From assembly GCA_020049855.1 (NCBI GenBank), contig JAGVLJ010000031.1, forward strand, positions 1 to 47,267: a stretch of 47,267 nt of DNA, in the 5' to 3' direction. This stretch comes from Bacteroidia bacterium. GTDB lineage: Bacteria; Bacteroidota; Bacteroidia; UKL13-3. Of this stretch, positions 8,034 to 15,715 are shown in pieces. Positions within the stretch are counted from its first letter, which is position 1. Every line of letters starts with the position of its first letter. A model generated the notes under the pieces. That model saw only the letters and a program-made list of their open reading frames with translations, searched no databases and was not told where the DNA came from. The translations under genes and the position numbers were made by a program.

Positions 8034-10630
8034 TTTTCTACTAACAACGACTTTATTTTTAACCGAAATGTTTCCGCCTTTTTAATTTCTTCTTCATAAA
8101 TCAAGCGGGTGGCATCGGTTTTTTTTAACCGCTCGGCTTGTGTTTTGTTTGCCTCAATTATTCCGTTCAGTTTATTATCAAGTTGCCGAGCCACAAATTG
8201 AAGCATGGTACGTTCCATTACATCGCCTTCCGGTTTAAGATCTTTATTACCCTCAAGAAGAAATTGAATTGCATAACTCAGTTTTTCATCTTTTAACCTG
8301 CATACATAGTCTCCGTATGAAAAAAAAGTTCCCCAATCTTGATGCTGATAGGCCGTTTCAAAAAAGGGTTGGTAATCTCCATTACCCTTGTGAGCCAGAA
8401 TTTCGGCTACCCGTGCACGCATATAATCGCTTCTGGTTTGTTTGTTCAGCTCAGCAAGAATTACCGCTGTATCAACACTAAAATCGTACACGGCATCTAA
8501 GGCAATTCCGGCAACATGATAAGATGAGTCATTTGTGGCTGATAAAAAAAACTTGTAGTTTTCCTTGTTATTTAATTTGCGTAAACATGATAAAGCATTT
8601 GCCCTTACCGAGGCTTTGGGATCGGAAAATACAAGTCGTTTTAGTAATGTATCAAACCATTTTACCTGAACAGCATCGGCCGCCATAAGCACCTCGGTTG
8701 CGGATAAACGTATAGTCCATAATTTATCCATTAATGCTCGTTCAACCAAATTAAATTGTAATGAATCTCCCACCCACCCAAAAGTAAGTTGATTAAAAGC
8801 AAAACTTCGCTGAAGGTAGCTCTCAAACTTATTGTAAATATTCACCAAATCATTTCGCCTGCGGAATTCATTTTTTACGGCCAGTAAATAATTTTGAGGA
8901 TCGAACAAAACTACCGAAGGTTCTTCGCTTAATTTTATTCGATAAATGGCCGATTTATCTTCCAGCCATACCCGTTCGTTTTTTAGCTGCCCGCTTTTAT
9001 TGTAAAAAACAATTTCGATCGGTAACCTAAAAATTCCGAAGCGTGAAGAATCCTGTACCTGCTCCAGGCTTATTTCAACCTCATGAGCATCTTCCATCCA
9101 TTTGTAATCCATTTCCAGTTCAGGGTGACCCTTTCCAAAAAACCATTGATTAAAAAACCAATTCAAATCTTCACCTGTTACCTCTTCAAATGCCATGCGC
9201 AAATCATGAATCTCGGCCGTAGCAAATTTTCGTTTGCTCAGGTATAATTTTAATGATTTAAAAAAAGCTTCATCGCCTACATATCCCCGCAGCATATGCA
9301 AAATCAAACCACCTTTTTGATAGCTGTGCCCATCAAACATGTCCTCCTGATTTTTATAGTAATACCGTATCATTCGTTTGCTTTCGGTAAAATTATCATT
9401 CATATACCCCGTTATATCTTTCATTAAATGAGCATCGGCATCGTCTTTCCCATATTTGTACTCGCGCCACAGGTATTCACCATAAGTAGCAAATGACTCA
9501 TTTAGCGGTAGGTTAGCCCACGATTCGCAGGTTACCAGATTGCCAAACCAGTGATGAAACAACTCATGCGAAATAACATCCTCGTTGGTTTCATCTAATA
9601 ACCCACGGGCATCCTGTTGCAAAAACTCTCCGTGAACAACTGCCGTAGTATTTTCCATAGCTCCGCTCACAAACTCGCGCACAACAACCTGTGAAAATTT
9701 TTTCCAGGGATAATCAATGTCCAGCTTTCTTGAAAAAAACTCCATCATTTCGGGAGTATTTCCAAAAATTTGCCGGGCATATGGCTCATACTCCTTCTCT
9801 ACATAGTAATTTACCTCTACTGAATCGCGCCACGAATCCTTTACCACCTCAAACGTACCAACGGCAATCATTACCAAATAAGGAGAATGGGGTAAATCCT
9901 GCCGCCAGTAATCAGTATGTGTTCCATCGGTATTAAAATTTGAATATATCAGCTCCCCATTTGAAAGGGTTATTTCGTTGGCCTGAACGGTAAGGTAAAT
10001 TTCCTGCGTCATTTTTTCATTTGGAGCATCAATGGTAGGAAACCAACAGGATGATGATTGGGTTTCTCCCTGTGTCCATATCTGGCGAGGTTTACCTGTT
10101 TGTTTTAAATGCGGATTAATGAAATATAACCCTCTTGCATCTGTAATAGCTCTTGAACCTTTTGCCTGCAACAAATTTGGGCGGGCGGTGTAGTCAATGT
10201 ATATATTCACAGTTTCTGCATTGGTGTATTTCCTGCCAAGATCAACAACAATGAAATCATCATTATAAACATAGTGCAGACTATCATGTTTTCCGGTTTT
10301 GCTTACCATAGATACTTCGCGCAATTCAAAGCCACGGGCATCAAGTACCAACTGCGATGATGCATAAAAAAAAGGCCGTAAGGTAAGTGTTGCCTTTCCG
10401 TAAACTTCTTCCTTTTCGTAGCTGAAACTTACTTCAAGTTTGGTGTGCTGCAAATCAAAAAACCGGGTTTGCGAAGGGTGATAGATCTTTCCCTCGGTAT
10501 CTTTTTGAATACTTCCGGTCACCTGCAATTCTGAAATTGCCTCGGCCACTGAATTAGTTGTTTTTTTCTTTACCTTACAATCAGTGAGTAAGAATACCAT
10601 TGCCCCAAGAAAAATAATTCCGTATCTCAT
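8030..10630 (-). CDS. M1 family metallopeptidase (aminopeptidase N-like), lipoprotein
   Basis: This is a zinc aminopeptidase of family M1. Counting from the ATG at 10630 (866 residues), the exopeptidase motif GAMEN is near 323-327, the zinc motif HELFHHW near 355-361, and the third ligand in LNESFA near residue 378, giving the family spacing HExxH-18-E. The N-terminal beta domain contains FPTIDAPNEKM, and the C-terminal half looks like a helical repeat region. The track start at 10699 would add 23 residues and overlap the divergent gene. The ATG at 10630 instead gives MRYGIIFLGAMVFLLTDC, a short signal with a lipobox-like Cys at about residue 18. Expected role: periplasmic peptide trimming. 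Its stop overlaps that of the PKD gene by 4 bases. A second, different M1 enzyme is at 31329. Confidence 0.93.
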   Translation of the reverse strand: MRYGIIFLGAMVFLLTDCKVKKKTTNSVAEAISELQVTGSIQKDTEGKIYHPSQTRFFDLQHTKLEVSFSYEKEEVYGKATLTLRPFFYASSQLVLDARGFELREVSMVSKTGKHDSLHYVYNDDFIVVDLGRKYTNAETVNIYIDYTARPNLLQAKGSRAITDARGLYFINPHLKQTGKPRQIWTQGETQSSSCWFPTIDAPNEKMTQEIYLTVQANEITLSNGELIYSNFNTDGTHTDYWRQDLPHSPYLVMIAVGTFEVVKDSWRDSVEVNYYVEKEYEPYARQIFGNTPEMMEFFSRKLDIDYPWKKFSQVVVREFVSGAMENTTAVVHGEFLQQDARGLLDETNEDVISHELFHHWFGNLVTCESWANLPLNESFATYGEYLWREYKYGKDDADAHLMKDITGYMNDNFTESKRMIRYYYKNQEDMFDGHSYQKGGLILHMLRGYVGDEAFFKSLKLYLSKRKFATAEIHDLRMAFEEVTGEDLNWFFNQWFFGKGHPELEMDYKWMEDAHEVEISLEQVQDSSRFGIFRLPIEIVFYNKSGQLKNERVWLEDKSAIYRIKLSEEPSVVLFDPQNYLLAVKNEFRRRNDLVNIYNKFESYLQRSFAFNQLTFGWVGDSLQFNLVERALMDKLWTIRLSATEVLMAADAVQVKWFDTLLKRLVFSDPKASVRANALSCLRKLNNKENYKFFLSATNDSSYHVAGIALDAVYDFSVDTAVILAELNKQTRSDYMRARVAEILAHKGNGDYQPFFETAYQHQDWGTFFSYGDYVCRLKDEKLSYAIQFLLEGNKDLKPEGDVMERTMLQFVARQLDNKLNGIIEANKTQAERLKKTDATRLIYEEEIKKAETFRLKIKSLLVEN

Positions 10631-10691
10631 CTTTTGGTTGTTAATTTGAAACCGGATACAAATAACAGCTAATCGCCAAATATTACAAACC

Positions 10692-11189
10692 ATGCACAAG
10701 GCTATAATTAACGGGAAAACATTTGAGATTGAACAAAGACTGGGACAGTTTACTCTTAATGGGCAAACGGCTCAGATGGATTGGAAACCGTTGCGCGAAA
10801 ATGTTTACCATTTGATATTAAATCATCAGTCATACACCGTTGAGCTGATTGAGGCCGATGCTTCAGGAAAAACGCTGTCTATATTGGTGAATGGCCGTAA
10901 AGCTGAAGTGCAATTGAAAGACGCTTTTGATCAGCTTCTATCCAAACTTGGTTTTGATTTGGCTGCTGCCAATAAAGTGAATGATGTAAAAGCCCCCATG
11001 CCCGGATTGGTATTGAATATTTTTGTAGAGCCGGGTCAGGTCATTAAAAAAGGAGACTCTTTGCTTGTGCTGGAAGCTATGAAAATGGAAAATGTACTTA
11101 AATCCCCAGGTGACGCAACCGTGAGCACAGTGATGGTGAAAGCCAAAGACAAAGTGGAGAAAAACCAGGTACTCCTTCATTTAAGTTAA
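10692..11189 (+). CDS. biotin/lipoyl carrier protein (biotin carboxyl carrier subunit type)
   Basis: The protein has 165 residues. The C-terminal 70 residues form a biotinyl domain with APMPGLV and the biotin acceptor motif EAMKMEN, with the modified lysine at residue 131. The N-terminal 90 residues (NGKTFEIEQ, YTVELIEADASGKTLSILVNG) form the small beta domain often found before the carrier in Bacteroidota acyl-CoA carboxylase carrier subunits. It would carry CO2 as carboxybiotin between a biotin carboxylase and a carboxyltransferase, such as acetyl- or propionyl-CoA carboxylase. Neither partner gene is in the window, so it is encoded apart from them or lies in a split locus. Its stop overlaps the next start (TAATG). 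Confidence 0.9.
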   Translation: MHKAIINGKTFEIEQRLGQFTLNGQTAQMDWKPLRENVYHLILNHQSYTVELIEADASGKTLSILVNGRKAEVQLKDAFDQLLSKLGFDLAAANKVNDVKAPMPGLVLNIFVEPGQVIKKGDSLLVLEAMKMENVLKSPGDATVSTVMVKAKDKVEKNQVLLHLS

Positions 11190-11506
11190 TGAGAAAAAGT
11201 TTGCTTGTAATGGTGCTGTGGAGCTTAGGTAAAATTGCCTTTGCCCAACAACCTGCCGACTCTACAAACGGATTTTATAAAACTTTTTACGGCAGTGGCA
11301 AGATCCAAATGAAAGGCCACTTTAAAAACAAACTGCGAAATGGCTCATTTTACTATTTTGCCGAAGATGGAAAACTGCTGAAACAGGAAATTTATCATAA
11401 AGGCAAACTTAACTGGACCTACTTTTTTAACGACCATGGAAGAGTGATTCGAAAAATTGATAAAAAAGGAAAAATAACCACGAAACCTGATTGCGGATGT
11501 ACCTGA
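11189..11506 (+). CDS. small secreted MORN/YwqK-like repeat protein
   Basis: The 105-residue protein has a signal peptide (MRKSLLVMVLWSLGKIAFA, cleavage near AFA-QQ). The rest is made of short GxGxxxxxGxFxNxxxxG(S/T)FxYFxxDG repeats (FYGSGKIQMKGHFKNKLRNG, FYYFAEDGKLLKQEIYHKGK). This pattern is that of MORN-like repeats in the YwqK 'toxin-antitoxin antidote' family. It ends in DCGCT, a close Cys pair that could be a disulfide or metal site. Its start overlaps the biotin carrier stop by one base, so translation is probably coupled. No functional link between the two is known to me. The role is unknown; an exported small structural protein is likely. Confidence 0.75.
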   Translation: MRKSLLVMVLWSLGKIAFAQQPADSTNGFYKTFYGSGKIQMKGHFKNKLRNGSFYYFAEDGKLLKQEIYHKGKLNWTYFFNDHGRVIRKIDKKGKITTKPDCGCT

Positions 11507-11523
11507 TTAGATTAAAATCTCTT

Positions 11524-11907
11524 TTAATTATTCTTAAATGGAACAATCAGTTGGAATTCGGGAATGGTTACATCAAAACGGTATCCGTCTGTAAGCCGCT
11601 CAAACAAATAGATGCCATACATTTTACCCATATCGGAATGCAGGTTGCAGGCAGAAATGTATTGATGTGATTCTCCCGGTTCTAAAACAGGTTGCTGACC
11701 TATCACTCCTTCGCCTTCCACTTCCCGATGCTCAGTTGAATCAACAATATACCAGTGCCGTCTCAATAATTTGATGGTTGATTCACTCAGGTTCTCAATA
11801 GTAATCCGGTAAGCAAAAATAAATTCCTCGTCATATATGTCGTTCCCTCCTTTTTGAAAGGAAGTTTCAACACTTACCAGAACCTCATTCGTAATGGACT
11901 TTACCAT
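11524..11907 (-). CDS. apaG: ApaG domain protein
   Basis: ApaG is a small immunoglobulin-like fold protein. E. coli mutants show altered Co2+ resistance and Mg2+ efflux, but its biochemical role is uncertain. The sequence shows the family core: FAYRITIENLSESTIKLLRRHW, the glycines in GEGVIGQQPVLEPGE, and YISACNLHSDMGKMYGIYLF near the end. The length of about 127 residues is standard. The frame opens at a GTG at 11916, but the ATG at 11907 gives MVKSITNEV, the usual ApaG beginning, so I prefer it. It converges on the MORN-like gene with a 17-base gap and lies downstream of the AI-2E permease gene on the same strand (gap about 85 bases). Confidence 0.92.
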   Translation of the reverse strand: MVKSITNEVLVSVETSFQKGGNDIYDEEFIFAYRITIENLSESTIKLLRRHWYIVDSTEHREVEGEGVIGQQPVLEPGESHQYISACNLHSDMGKMYGIYLFERLTDGYRFDVTIPEFQLIVPFKNN

Positions 11908-11992
11908 AATTGCCACTTAAAACAGGTCAAATATATATTTTGTTTTGAATGAAAGGGAAAAATGATTTCAATAGATTATTGAAAAAACTTAC

Positions 11993-13021
11993 CTATTGCT
12001 CGTAGGTATCCTCTTTCCAGTATTCATTTCTGTACACTTTAATCAGAATAAGAAAATAAGAAATGAGCAATGGCCCGAAAATAAGTCCGGGCAACCCAAA
12101 TAGATTTAACCCCACAATGACCCCAAAAACGGTCGTAACCGGATGAACATCGGCAAACTGCTTTTGTAAAAGCAATCTCATCAGATTATCAATGTTTGAA
12201 ATAATCAATGCTCCGTATGCCAGCATACCTACTCCCTGCCAAGTGCCTTGCGATGCAAACAATAACATTCCGGCAGGAATCCAGATAATTGCCGTTCCCA
12301 CCACAGGAATAATGGAAAAAAAACCACTGATAATTCCCCAAAAAACAGGCTGATCAAGGCCAAATATCCAAAAACCCGCAGTCGCTGCTATTCCTTGAGT
12401 AATAGCCAATACCGGTACAGCAAGAGTATTTGAATGTGTTTGAAGCTTAAGCTCTTCTATAAATAATTGGTTATTTTCACCTTTAACAAACGGACTATAA
12501 TGCCTGCTTATCTCGGCCACTTCTTTTGCATACATAAGCAAATAGTAGAGAATAAAATACATGATGCCCAGAATGCCCACCAAATCCATCGTTCCATTTA
12601 GTGCGCTACTCACCCAACCCAGCAATTCCATTTTCACCTTCTCTATTGACTCCTCTTTCAGTAATTCAAACCCAAAGGTTTGTTGAGTCAATTTATCTAC
12701 ACTATAAACATACTCAAGTAATGCGGATGGAGAATTAGCAAAAAGCATTATTTCATGATACAACAGATACCCTGAAACAGCCAAAGGAACAATAAAAATA
12801 AGGAAAGAGATAATAAGAATAAGCCAAGCAGCACGCCCTTTTTTCCACCTGTGGGCATCCACCAGCCGTAGCATAAATGGCCTGAACAAAACAAAGAAAA
12901 TAAGTGCCCCCAAAAGGGAAGTAAGAAACCCCCGCAGTGACCATAAAATAGCAATCCCGCTACAAAGTATTGCGGCCAAAATAAACCATTGCTTCAATTT
13001 AAGCTTGTCGGGGGCATTCAT
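11993..13021 (-). CDS. AI-2E family transporter (PerM/TqsA-like membrane protein)
   Basis: This is a multi-pass inner-membrane protein of the AI-2E/PerM family (UPF0118), whose characterised members export autoinducer-2 or act as ion antiporters. The sequence shows the usual pattern: two N-terminal helices (FILAAILCSGIAIL, LTSLLGALIFFVLFRPFM), a third (WLILIISFLIFIVPLAVSGYLL), a long soluble segment, then a C-terminal block of helices. The C-terminal block has the family signature FWGIISGFFSIIPVVGTAIIW and the GLPGLIFGPLL motif. The frame can be read from a TTG at 13033, but that codon lies inside a TAGTTTTG promoter-like element. The ATG at 13021 (MNAPDKLKLKQW, 342 residues) is the better start. 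It is divergent from the YtxH module. The transported substrate cannot be assigned. Confidence 0.9.
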   Translation of the reverse strand: MNAPDKLKLKQWFILAAILCSGIAILWSLRGFLTSLLGALIFFVLFRPFMLRLVDAHRWKKGRAAWLILIISFLIFIVPLAVSGYLLYHEIMLFANSPSALLEYVYSVDKLTQQTFGFELLKEESIEKVKMELLGWVSSALNGTMDLVGILGIMYFILYYLLMYAKEVAEISRHYSPFVKGENNQLFIEELKLQTHSNTLAVPVLAITQGIAATAGFWIFGLDQPVFWGIISGFFSIIPVVGTAIIWIPAGMLLFASQGTWQGVGMLAYGALIISNIDNLMRLLLQKQFADVHPVTTVFGVIVGLNLFGLPGLIFGPLLISYFLILIKVYRNEYWKEDTYEQ

Positions 13022-13025
13022 TTGG

Positions 13026-13060
13026 TTTGACAAAACTAACTGATTATATAGTTATCTTTG
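13026..13060 (+). promoter_or_regulatory. promoter of the YtxH envelope module, overlapping a minus-strand promoter
   Basis: Plus strand: TTTG at 13026-13029 and a perfect -7 match TATCTTTG at 13053-13060, 26 bases before the ATG at 13086. The 23-base spacing is longer than the usual 19. Minus strand: TAGTTTTG at 13038-13031, another perfect -7 match, just before the AI-2E gene. The two divergent promoters would overlap. Confidence 0.45.
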
Positions 13061-13085
13061 TCACAAAATTTTATATCCCACTGTT

Positions 13086-13319
13086 ATGAATGAAAAAAAA
13101 CAGGAAAATAGCAACTGGCTCCCATTTATTGCCGGTGCCGTTGCGGGCGGAGTAATCGGATATTTAATTGCATCAGGAAAAGGGAAAGAATTTTGGGAGG
13201 AGCTCAAAAAAAAATCGGGGGAATTAAAAGATCAGCTAGGCGATGAGTTTGAAGATCTGAAAGACTTGTTTGCAGAGGAAGAAACAGAAGGAGAAAATGC
13301 CAATGGAAAACAAGGATAA
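13086..13319 (+). CDS. YtxH domain protein
   Basis: The 77-residue protein has one N-terminal membrane segment rich in Gly and Ala (WLPFIAGAVAGGVIGYLIAS) followed by a highly charged helix (GKEFWEELKKKSGELKDQLGDEFEDLKDLF) and an acidic tail. This is the standard YtxH (formerly general stress protein) architecture: a membrane anchor and an amphipathic or coiled cytoplasmic helix. Members are stress-induced in some Firmicutes, but a molecular role is not established. It is the first gene of a three-gene run, and the next start lies inside its 3' end. It is preceded by a perfect TATCTTTG element. Confidence 0.88.
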   Translation: MNEKKQENSNWLPFIAGAVAGGVIGYLIASGKGKEFWEELKKKSGELKDQLGDEFEDLKDLFAEEETEGENANGKQG

Positions 13320-13668
13320 TTATTTTACTAAACTTAAAGATGAGTTGATTGATTACGGGAAAACCAGAGTTGATCTTGCCAAAATTACCACGTACGAAAA
13401 AACAGCACGTATAACTGCCTACGTTTTTGCCTTTCTCCTTTTCTGCTTTCTGCTGTTTCTTGCCCTCATCATGTTAAGTTTTACAGCAGTTCATTACTTC
13501 AGCGCATACACCGGAAGTATCATATACGGATTTGGGATCGTTGCGCTTATTGACTGTTGCTTGTTAGTCCTCTTCTGGGTTTTCAGAAAAGCACTCATAG
13601 AAAAACCGGTAACCAATGCCATAATTAAATTACTTTTTGAAAACGAAGCCCATGAACAAGATACATAA
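13303..13668 (+). CDS. phage-holin-superfamily-III-like membrane protein
   Basis: The protein has about 121 residues: a soluble helix (FTKLKDELIDYGKTRVDLAKITTYEKTAR), two adjacent membrane segments (ITAYVFAFLLFCFLLFLALIMLSF; GSIIYGFGIVALIDCCLLVLFWVF) and a short tail. This matches the Holin-X/YqjE-like group that commonly sits next to YtxH-type genes in non-phage contexts, so an envelope-stress or cell-size role is more likely than lysis. The frame opens at 13270. The ATG at 13303 (MENKDNYF) has GGAG nine bases upstream, one of the few Shine-Dalgarno-like sites here, and is preferred. It overlaps the YtxH gene by 17 bases and the next gene by 17 bases, implying coupled translation. Confidence 0.82.
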   Translation: MENKDNYFTKLKDELIDYGKTRVDLAKITTYEKTARITAYVFAFLLFCFLLFLALIMLSFTAVHYFSAYTGSIIYGFGIVALIDCCLLVLFWVFRKALIEKPVTNAIIKLLFENEAHEQDT

Positions 13669-14017
13669 TCTTGAAACACTTCTTTTAGAAAAACAGCGCC
13701 TATATTATGAGTGCTTGCTTAAAGAAGAAAAACTTAAACACAGCCTCGAGCACCTAAAAGATGAAGCCCCTAAACTGATTAAACATGCTTTTCTAACCGA
13801 TCAGTTAAACCTGCCCGGCATTCTGAAAATGATTGGTGGGCTACTTTTAAAACCGGGAACTTCTGAAATAATTTCGACAAATGCCTCCGCTACATTAAGC
13901 ACAGCCGAAATGGTATTGGCAAAAACACTTTTTAGAATTGCAAATAAAGTTTTCGCTAAGAAGAAAACGCATGAACACAAACCAACAGAACACAAATCAG
14001 CGGAACATAAACATTAA
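13652..14017 (+). CDS. uncharacterised protein with His-rich C-terminal tail
   Basis: The protein has 121 residues from the ATG at 13652 (MNKIHNLETLLLEKQRLYYE). The first 45 residues are charged helix, likely coiled coil. The middle (LPGILKMIGGLLLKPGTSEI ... TAEMVLAKTLFRIANKVF) is amphipathic or weakly hydrophobic. The tail HEHKPTEHKSAEHKH has six histidines in 15 residues within three short EHK repeats and could bind metal. I do not recognise the family. It overlaps the holin-like gene by 17 bases and is the last gene of the module, so it probably works at the membrane with its two neighbours. Its TAA stop lies in the palindrome TTAA, which also gives the TAA of the convergent permease gene. 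Confidence 0.75.
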   Translation: MNKIHNLETLLLEKQRLYYECLLKEEKLKHSLEHLKDEAPKLIKHAFLTDQLNLPGILKMIGGLLLKPGTSEIISTNASATLSTAEMVLAKTLFRIANKVFAKKKTHEHKPTEHKSAEHKH

Positions 14018-15234
14018 CCATGTGTGGATAGCCGCGAAGCCCGTAAAGCCGGATAATAAGAAGCAATAAAGCCGATAACAACCGAGGTGCCCAGTACGAT
14101 GGGAAAATCCCAAAAATTCATCTTTACCGGATAGGCCTCAACCACCATACTGCCCTCTCCCCCAAATTTCACCAACCCATATTTTTCCTGAGCATAACAA
14201 ATAGCTACCCCTATACCTACTCCAATAACTGATCCTAAAATTGTTACAATAAAACCCTCAGTAAAAAATATACGCTTTATGAGATACCCATCTGCTCCCA
14301 TCGCCTGCATTACACGTATGTCATTTTCCTTTTCAATTACCAACATATAGAGTGAACCGGTTACATTAAACGCCACAATCCATAAGATAAAAGTAAGAAT
14401 GAGGTAAACAGCAATTTTTTCAGATTTCATGATCCGGTAAAGTACTTCATTTTGCTGATACCTGTTTTTTACATTGAAATCATCCCCTATAAGATGCTGA
14501 ATTACTTTCTGGGTGTCAAACAGGTGATCTTCGCTTCTAAGATTAATCTCATAGGATGAAATTTGACTCGGGTAGTCAAGAATTTCCCGAGCAAATCTCA
14601 TTGGAACAAATACAAATTTATTATCAATACTTTCTTCAAGAACGAAAATTCCTGAGGGTAGTATTTTTCCCTCCGAAAAAGCTTTGTCCGGACGAACCAA
14701 AGGATTTCCGTCCCTTCGAGGAACATACACGTGCAACGGCACCATATGATTATAAGGATTTACCGAAAGTTTATACGCAATCCCCCCCCCTACTATGGCA
14801 TAATTAAAAGCACCCTTTTGCAAACGTCCTTCTCCTTGCACAATCAAGCTATCCATTTGCACCATTTTGGTATAACTCTCACTCACCCCCCTGATGGTTG
14901 CAATATTTTGCTTTCGGTCGTATTTGAGCAAAACATTTTCTTCCAGAATTTCGCTGGCATACAACACTTCCTGCAGGTTCATTATGGCTTTTAGCTTCGA
15001 AGAATCCGGTAAAAAAACTTTACCAGTTTTAGGAGTAATTTTTATATCGGGATAAAACGAATGATATAACGAATCAACCAACACTTCAAACCCATTAAAT
15101 GCAGACAATACCACAATTAAAGCCATACTGCCAAAGGCAAATCCCAAAACAGAAATAGCTGTAATAACATTACTGATGTTCGTTTTTCGCTTCGAAAAAA
15201 AATACTTTCGGGCAATATAATAGCTAAGGTTCAT
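14014..15234 (-). CDS. FtsX/LolE-family ABC transporter permease
   Basis: The 406-residue permease belongs to the LolC/LolE-type MacB/FtsX superfamily. It starts with YYIARKYFFSKRKTNISNVI and a first membrane helix (ISVLGFAFGSMALIVVLSAFNGF). A large periplasmic domain follows, then three C-terminal helices, including the signature EKENDIRVMQAMGADGYLIKRIFFTEG. LolCE proteins extract lipoproteins for outer-membrane sorting; family assignment is firm, substrate inferred. No ATPase gene is adjacent. The frame opens at 15249, but the ATG at 15234 (MNLSYYIARKYF) is the family-like start, 17 bases after rbfA. rbfA-permease adjacency is common in Bacteroidota. A 9-base C tract (G on the coding strand) lies inside the gene and encodes GGG. 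Confidence 0.9.
   Translation of the reverse strand: MNLSYYIARKYFFSKRKTNISNVITAISVLGFAFGSMALIVVLSAFNGFEVLVDSLYHSFYPDIKITPKTGKVFLPDSSKLKAIMNLQEVLYASEILEENVLLKYDRKQNIATIRGVSESYTKMVQMDSLIVQGEGRLQKGAFNYAIVGGGIAYKLSVNPYNHMVPLHVYVPRRDGNPLVRPDKAFSEGKILPSGIFVLEESIDNKFVFVPMRFAREILDYPSQISSYEINLRSEDHLFDTQKVIQHLIGDDFNVKNRYQQNEVLYRIMKSEKIAVYLILTFILWIVAFNVTGSLYMLVIEKENDIRVMQAMGADGYLIKRIFFTEGFIVTILGSVIGVGIGVAICYAQEKYGLVKFGGEGSMVVEAYPVKMNFWDFPIVLGTSVVIGFIASYYPALRASRLSTHG
14782..14790. repeat. homopolymer C9 (G9 on coding strand) in the permease gene
   Basis: Nine consecutive C on the plus strand encode three glycines (AIVGGGIAYKL) on the minus strand. Such a tract is long for an AT-rich genome and prone to slipped-strand mispairing. 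A change of one base would truncate the permease within its periplasmic domain. Confidence 0.85.
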
Positions 15235-15250
15235 GGATAATGAGGGCAAG

Positions 15251-15613
15251 CTAATCAGAAGGATTGTCTTTGTTCAACCGCTTAAAAACCTCTTCCATGT
15301 GCTGCACATAATCCAGACTATCGTCAAGAATAAAATGTAGTTCCGGAACTTTTCGAGCCTGATTTTTTATTCGCCCGGCCAACAAATGACGAATTTCCTT
15401 GCTATGCAAATTAACCAGCTCAAAAAGATAATCTTTATTCTTCCCGTTTAAAAAACTGATTAAAACCTTTACATACCCAAGGTCGGGAGAGACCTCCGTA
15501 CTACTGATGGTAATAAAAGCCCCCTCAAATAAGGAATTGCTTTTCTCCTGAAAAATAGATGCCAGTTCTTTCTGAACCAGTTTCGCATATTTCTCCTGTC
15601 TGATACTTGCCAT
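15251..15613 (-). CDS. rbfA: 30S ribosome-binding factor A
   Basis: RbfA is a KH-fold factor that binds the 5' helix of 16S rRNA during late maturation of the small subunit. The 120-residue protein has the family features: N-terminal RQEKYAKLVQKELASIFQ, the central FITISSTEVSPDLGYVKVLISF (the conserved vxvSpDlryAkVyvs strand) and the RIKNQARKVPELHFILDDSLDY motif with its LxFxxDxSldy end. The ATG at 15613 (MASIRQEKYAK) is preferred to the one five codons upstream, since the extra residues MDICR are not family-like. It lies 16 bases upstream of the permease start and divergent from the GH3 gene. Confidence 0.95.
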   Translation of the reverse strand: MASIRQEKYAKLVQKELASIFQEKSNSLFEGAFITISSTEVSPDLGYVKVLISFLNGKNKDYLFELVNLHSKEIRHLLAGRIKNQARKVPELHFILDDSLDYVQHMEEVFKRLNKDNPSD

Positions 15614-15715
15614 GCGACAAATATCCATAAAAACAGGGAATATGCTTTTTAAATAATGGGGTTTTGTTGTAAAAGTGAAGTCAAAGCGTTAAAATTACAT
15701 CCTCAAAACGCATAG

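Noticed and set aside
11507-11523. AGATT/AATCT palindrome between the MORN-like gene and apaG as a terminator
   Set aside because: Only five A/T-rich pairs with a two-base loop; too weak to call.
13303-13668. Holin-like gene as evidence of a prophage
   Set aside because: No phage structural, integrase or lysis genes are near. The YtxH neighbour fits a chromosomal envelope module.
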